Shown: in pieces, positions 57,272-64,000 of the stretch
How positions within the stretch are numbered: position 1 is the first letter of the stretch
Layout of the letters: each line of letters starts with the position of its first letter
Assembly: GCA_963693365.1 (NCBI GenBank)
Contig: CAVNZM010000001.1
Coordinates: forward strand, 4,774,001-4,838,000
DNA: 64,000 bases
Direction of reading: 5' to 3'
From: Amoebidium appalachense
Lineage: Eukaryota > Ichthyosporea
Made by a program: the position numbers and the translations under genes
The notes under the pieces: model-generated
What the model saw: the letters and a program-made list of their open reading frames with translations, nothing else
Database searches by the model: none
Told to the model about the DNA's origin: nothing

Positions 57272-57962
57272 ACACTAGAATTGAACATGAAACGAAGGAT
57301 TTAAGTAGTAGAAAGGCAGAAAGGAGAAGCTTAATTGCTTCAAATGTCTTGCTAAACAGAGCACTGTGCACAGAAGGCACACACTACCACTTAGTGTCCC
57401 CTGTACCAAAGACACTAGCATACTCCCCCCCCCCCCCCCCCCTCAAACCCCCCCCTCCCTCCCCTCCCCCCTTGTATGGAGATTGTGGTGGTGGGTGTAT
57501 GGGGACGGCGGTGAGAGAGGGGGTGGGGGTGGGGGTGGGTGGGGAAAGGGGGGGAGGGGGGGGGGGGGGGGGGGGGGGGGGTAATGTGGTCGTGTCTCTG
57601 ATGTTGCAAAGTCTTCTTCGGAATGAAGGAGACGGAACAAAGAAAATGGGAGGACCTGGTGAAAGGCTTGTGTGTTACCCGTTCTTGAGAGAGAGTGTGT
57701 GGGGTTGGTGTGCCTGTTAGCATGGTGGTGGCATGTGTGTCCGGGCGTGAAAGTCTTGGAACACAGAAGTGACGAAATGTAATGGGAAAAGATTAGAGTA
57801 ATGTTTTTCTGGCCACTGTTAGAGAGAGCAAGGATTGTTTTTCAGGCGTCACGTACTGACTGTGTGCATAACCCACAGACCGAGTCCTTTCCGGCGCACA
57901 AGAAGGTATGCAAGAAGAAACAAGAGGCAACCACCACGGCCAGTGGCACCGATAAACCGTAA
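48527..57962 (+). CDS. MYND-finger protein, helical repeat-like, eight exons, several frameshifts
   Basis: Exons: 48527-48875, 50056-50912, 51682-51915 (or to 51855), 53124-53213, 54332-54501, 55122-55341, 56981-57178 and 57879-57962; about 715-735 residues, ending in TAA. Introns are phase 0 except intron 5 (phase 2), and all phases agree. Exons 2-6 encode long amphipathic helices without a recognised domain (possibly ARM- or TPR-like). Exons 7 and 8 make a MYND zinc finger: KKCGGC, RYCTRVC, then C-x7-H-x3-C across the last splice ([13 protein letters not shown]). The first zinc pair is incomplete (CVGGG rather than C-x2-C). MYND fingers bind Pro-rich partner motifs. Frame breaks lie at 48646-48690 (+1), about 50185 in A5 (+1), about 50459 (-1) and in G5 at 50824-50828 (-1). 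An in-frame TAG lies near 51871 if exon 3 uses the GTGGGT donor. Pseudogene or indel errors cannot be separated here. Confidence 0.75.
52905..53122. repeat. (CA)n tracts forming the exon 4 acceptor of the MYND gene
   Basis: CA-rich DNA from about 52850, with the last (CA)n ending in CAG at 53121-53123 directly before exon 4. Confidence 0.85.
55364..55471. repeat. T tract, (GTT)n and G61
   Basis: In MYND-gene intron 6: poly(T) at about 55364-55389, then (TTG)n, then 61 consecutive G at 55411-55471, the longest single-base run in the window. Confidence 0.95.
55976..56354. repeat. (TG)n and G tract facing C tract and (CA)n
   Basis: In the same intron: (TG)n at 55977-56047, G tract at 56071-56105, then C tract at 56250-56277 and (CA)n at 56299-56354. 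These two pairs are mirror-ordered and complementary over about 370 bases. Confidence 0.9.
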
Positions 57963-58515
57963 ACATACAATGGTTGGGCCTGGCAGATTAGTTATTTGTT
58001 CTAGATCACACAATTATGTAAATTACACTGCTACAATCTCAGACTGGCGGCAGTGCACAAGGCAGAAGAATGTTGCAGTTTGTATGGTGTACTTCTGACA
58101 AAGAATTTGTAGATTTTTTTTTTTTGAATAGCAGAGTTTGGACCCCTTATTGTAAGTGATATGCTGTTACTTTTGTATTATTAGTAGGATAAGTAAGTAA
58201 AAGACGGTCATTCTTGCCATAAATTGGAGAAGGTAACGACTGGTGACAAAAAAATAAAAAATTGTGATCTATCGGTGATACTCTGCGTTTGTAGTAATGA
58301 TAAAAATCAAAAACAACACGTACACTGTGGGGTGGCAGCCCTCCCAAATAATATCATCAAACCTTCTTGTTCTATGGCATAGTTGTACACCGTCTAAAAG
58401 TGTGTACGAACGCATGCTCTCTGTCCTCAACTCTCCTGACCGGTCGATGCAGAATTTCATGCATGCTGTGCCGGCGGAGCCCCAACATGTGCTCGTCGAC
58501 CTCCTCGGAGTCTCC

Positions 58516-58550
<35 letters not shown>

Positions 58551-59047
58551 CCCCAAACCCACCCACCCACCCACCCATCCCACCCCACCCTACCCCCTCC
58601 TTCCCCGGCTTGCCACCACTGTACAACCACAACCACCAACGTTAACAACAAAAGAAACAAAGTCGCATGTACTGTGAACACACACAGACACACACAATAC
58701 ATACATACTATGACAGTGGCATACATACGCACACACACATACATACACACACGCGCACACACACACACACACACACACATAGCACACGCTTTATGCATTC
58801 AATAAGCCAGCGTCTGAGCACGTGCGAGCCCTGTGCACGTGGACGGTGTTGACGCCGGCCGCAAATTTTGCATGTGCGTCCACAGCACATGCCATAGGCT
58901 ACAGCACCGCCAGCTCAACACGTTGCAGATCCCACGTGCCCCTGATTACGTATCCGATTGGCTTGTAGCGCATCGATCTAGATCATTTAGTCGCGGTGCG
59001 CGTACCAGCAAATCGCTTTTTTGCATTTTTGTGCATTCTAGAGCTGA
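57963..59047. other. Intergenic with a possible unassigned exon
   Basis: Plus-strand island 58385-58516 (SVYERMLSVLNSPDRSMQNF, then AVPAEPQHVLVDLLG) looks coding. A GTCTCC donor-like site and a C tract follow it. A second island at 58807-58970 (ASEHVRALCTWTVLTPAANF) could follow. Phases do not close cleanly, so no gene is called. Confidence 0.25.
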
Positions 59048-59054
59048 TATAAAA
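58957..59054 (+). promoter_or_regulatory. Promoter of the nucleoredoxin-like gene
   Basis: ATTGG at 58957-58961 and TATAAAA at 59048-59054, 85 bases before the ATG. Confidence 0.65.
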
Positions 59055-59138
59055 GAGCAGTCCGACACACACAAAACACAAAACTTGAATAGTAAACAAC
59101 CGTTAGTAAAACAAGGATCTTGATTTTTAAAGTTAAAG

Positions 59139-62674
<3,536 letters not shown>

Positions 62675-62876
62675 GCAAGACACAGCATAGTGCCCTGAGG
62701 TACATATTTAAAATACATTCCAGGTATTGATAGATGGGGCTGCTATTAGCAGCCGCGTAACTACTATTATAAAGTCGAAGCTTAAGTAGTCGGAGGAGGG
62801 AGGGGGGGGGGGGGGGGGGGGGGGCACTCTTATTTCTTTATGTATTTATTTATTTATTTATTTATTTATTTTTCGG

Positions 62877-62935
<59 letters not shown>

Positions 62936-63714
62936 CATAAGTGCCATGTTTGGATCTAGGAGACTTGAACTTTTGATATTAAATAGACATTTTGCTGTGT
63001 ACCATATATGACGAACAAACGAAACATCTGGTGAGCAGGTGGTATGTACCATATGTAAAGTGCACGTACAAGCATACATCTGGGGCCGCTGTTAGTAGCT
63101 TAGACTCATCAAGCCACCAATTTTGAATGGCCATTGCTATATACACACATCACCTGTATGTCACGTCTTACTGAATGCATACATGTGTTAGTATTGCCTG
63201 ATATGGGTGTGGGGCATCCATTGGTAGCAACGCACCAATCAATTAATACATCCAGCACGTCGATCGTGACTGGCAAACACTACACCCTGCCCCGATCACG
63301 ATGCACGTATGATAGATCACACCGTTGTTAAAAGAGCTTTGCTATCAAGGAAAGACTGCTGAAATCTAAATAATGGCATGCCTTCAGGAAGAAGATTACG
63401 CTGGCGTTTGCCTTTTTTTATTATTAGAAATAACGATTGTGTGCATGCAATGGGTGCGATACCAGTCAGACTCCGCACGCTTCCACTCAATATATCCTCA
63501 CACTCACACGACTACATATAAACATGCCAGTCGATGTGTGCCAGCCAGCCAAGGGTTGTCCCTAGCTGAGCCACCATGTGAAGTGAAGAGCCCAAAATCT
63601 AGTCGTATTATGTATACGGCGAGAAATTGCGAGGCTGCCGGGCGTCTTGGTCAATTATTTAGTATTGAAGTTAACTTATAAAGGTTCTTCCTCCCAAAGC
63701 CGTGGGGGGCGGGG

Positions 63715-63754
<40 letters not shown>

Positions 63755-64000
63755 GGGGGGTGTCACAGACACAAGCGGGTGTGGGCCTGTGTACACGCAC
63801 ACAGACACACACACATGCACACGTGCACACACACACCCGCACACACACGCTCGTACACACACGCACACATACACACACCCGCACACACACCCGCACACAC
63901 ACACACGCACACTCACACTCGTACACACTCACACTCGTACACACACACACCCGCACACACACGCTCGTACACACACGCACGCACACACACACCCGCACAC
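62675..64000. other. Intergenic downstream of the nucleoredoxin-like gene
   Basis: No gene recognised. (TTTA)n at about 62835-62870, G tracts at 62800-62824, 62890-62932 and 63717-63753, and CA-rich DNA with CCGCACAC and GCTCGTACAC variants from 63790 to the window end. The stretch at 62940-63710 is unique-looking but has only short ORFs. Confidence 0.5.

Overview
This is a eukaryotic nuclear window. It has spliceosomal introns, TATA and CCAAT (read as ATTGG) promoter elements, a Kozak-type start, PDZ, ankyrin and MYND-finger proteins, a Ty3/gypsy-like retroelement, a piggyBac relic and a Harbinger/Tourist-like MITE. The species cannot be named from sequence alone. A unicellular alga or other protist fits best: long introns, very abundant (CA)n/(TG)n and G/C mononucleotide tracts, and an ankyrin C-terminal W-T-P-x-T-H-x-x-F-P motif that I associate, from memory only, with algal ankyrin proteins.

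Layout: 1-3.9 kb, the gag-pro-RT part of a minus-strand Ty3/gypsy-like element running off the left edge. 3.9-10.4 kb, intergenic, with a 1,037 bp MITE (6841-7877) and a CA microsatellite block. 10.4-16.3 kb, a four-exon secreted purple/tartrate-resistant acid phosphatase (+). 19.8-21.3 kb, an intronless DUF819 (YjcL-like) membrane protein (-). 28.5 and 33.3-34.1 kb, two related PDZ proteins, convergent. 35.8-37.5 kb, an internally deleted piggyBac transposase (-). 43.5-48.05 kb, a six-exon ankyrin gene (-). 48.5-58.0 kb, an eight-exon MYND-finger gene (+), head to head with it. 59.1-62.7 kb, a four-exon tail-anchored nucleoredoxin-like gene (+). Between them lie repeat-dominated stretches.

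The four spliced genes were built by joining short coding islands whose phases agree. Of their 18 introns, 17 join phases cleanly; one donor (MYND intron 3) stays ambiguous. No operon logic applies. The clearest functional pairing is the head-to-head ankyrin/MYND pair, which shares a promoter region of about 474 bp.

Several reading frames are interrupted by single-base shifts, mostly at homopolymers (DUF819, PDZ2, MYND gene). In a window this rich in homopolymers, residual assembly indels are at least as likely as real pseudogenization. The strongest general signals are 3' splice sites formed at the ends of CA microsatellites, introns carrying paired G-tract and C-tract blocks, and unusually long G/C homopolymers (61 G and 56 C).
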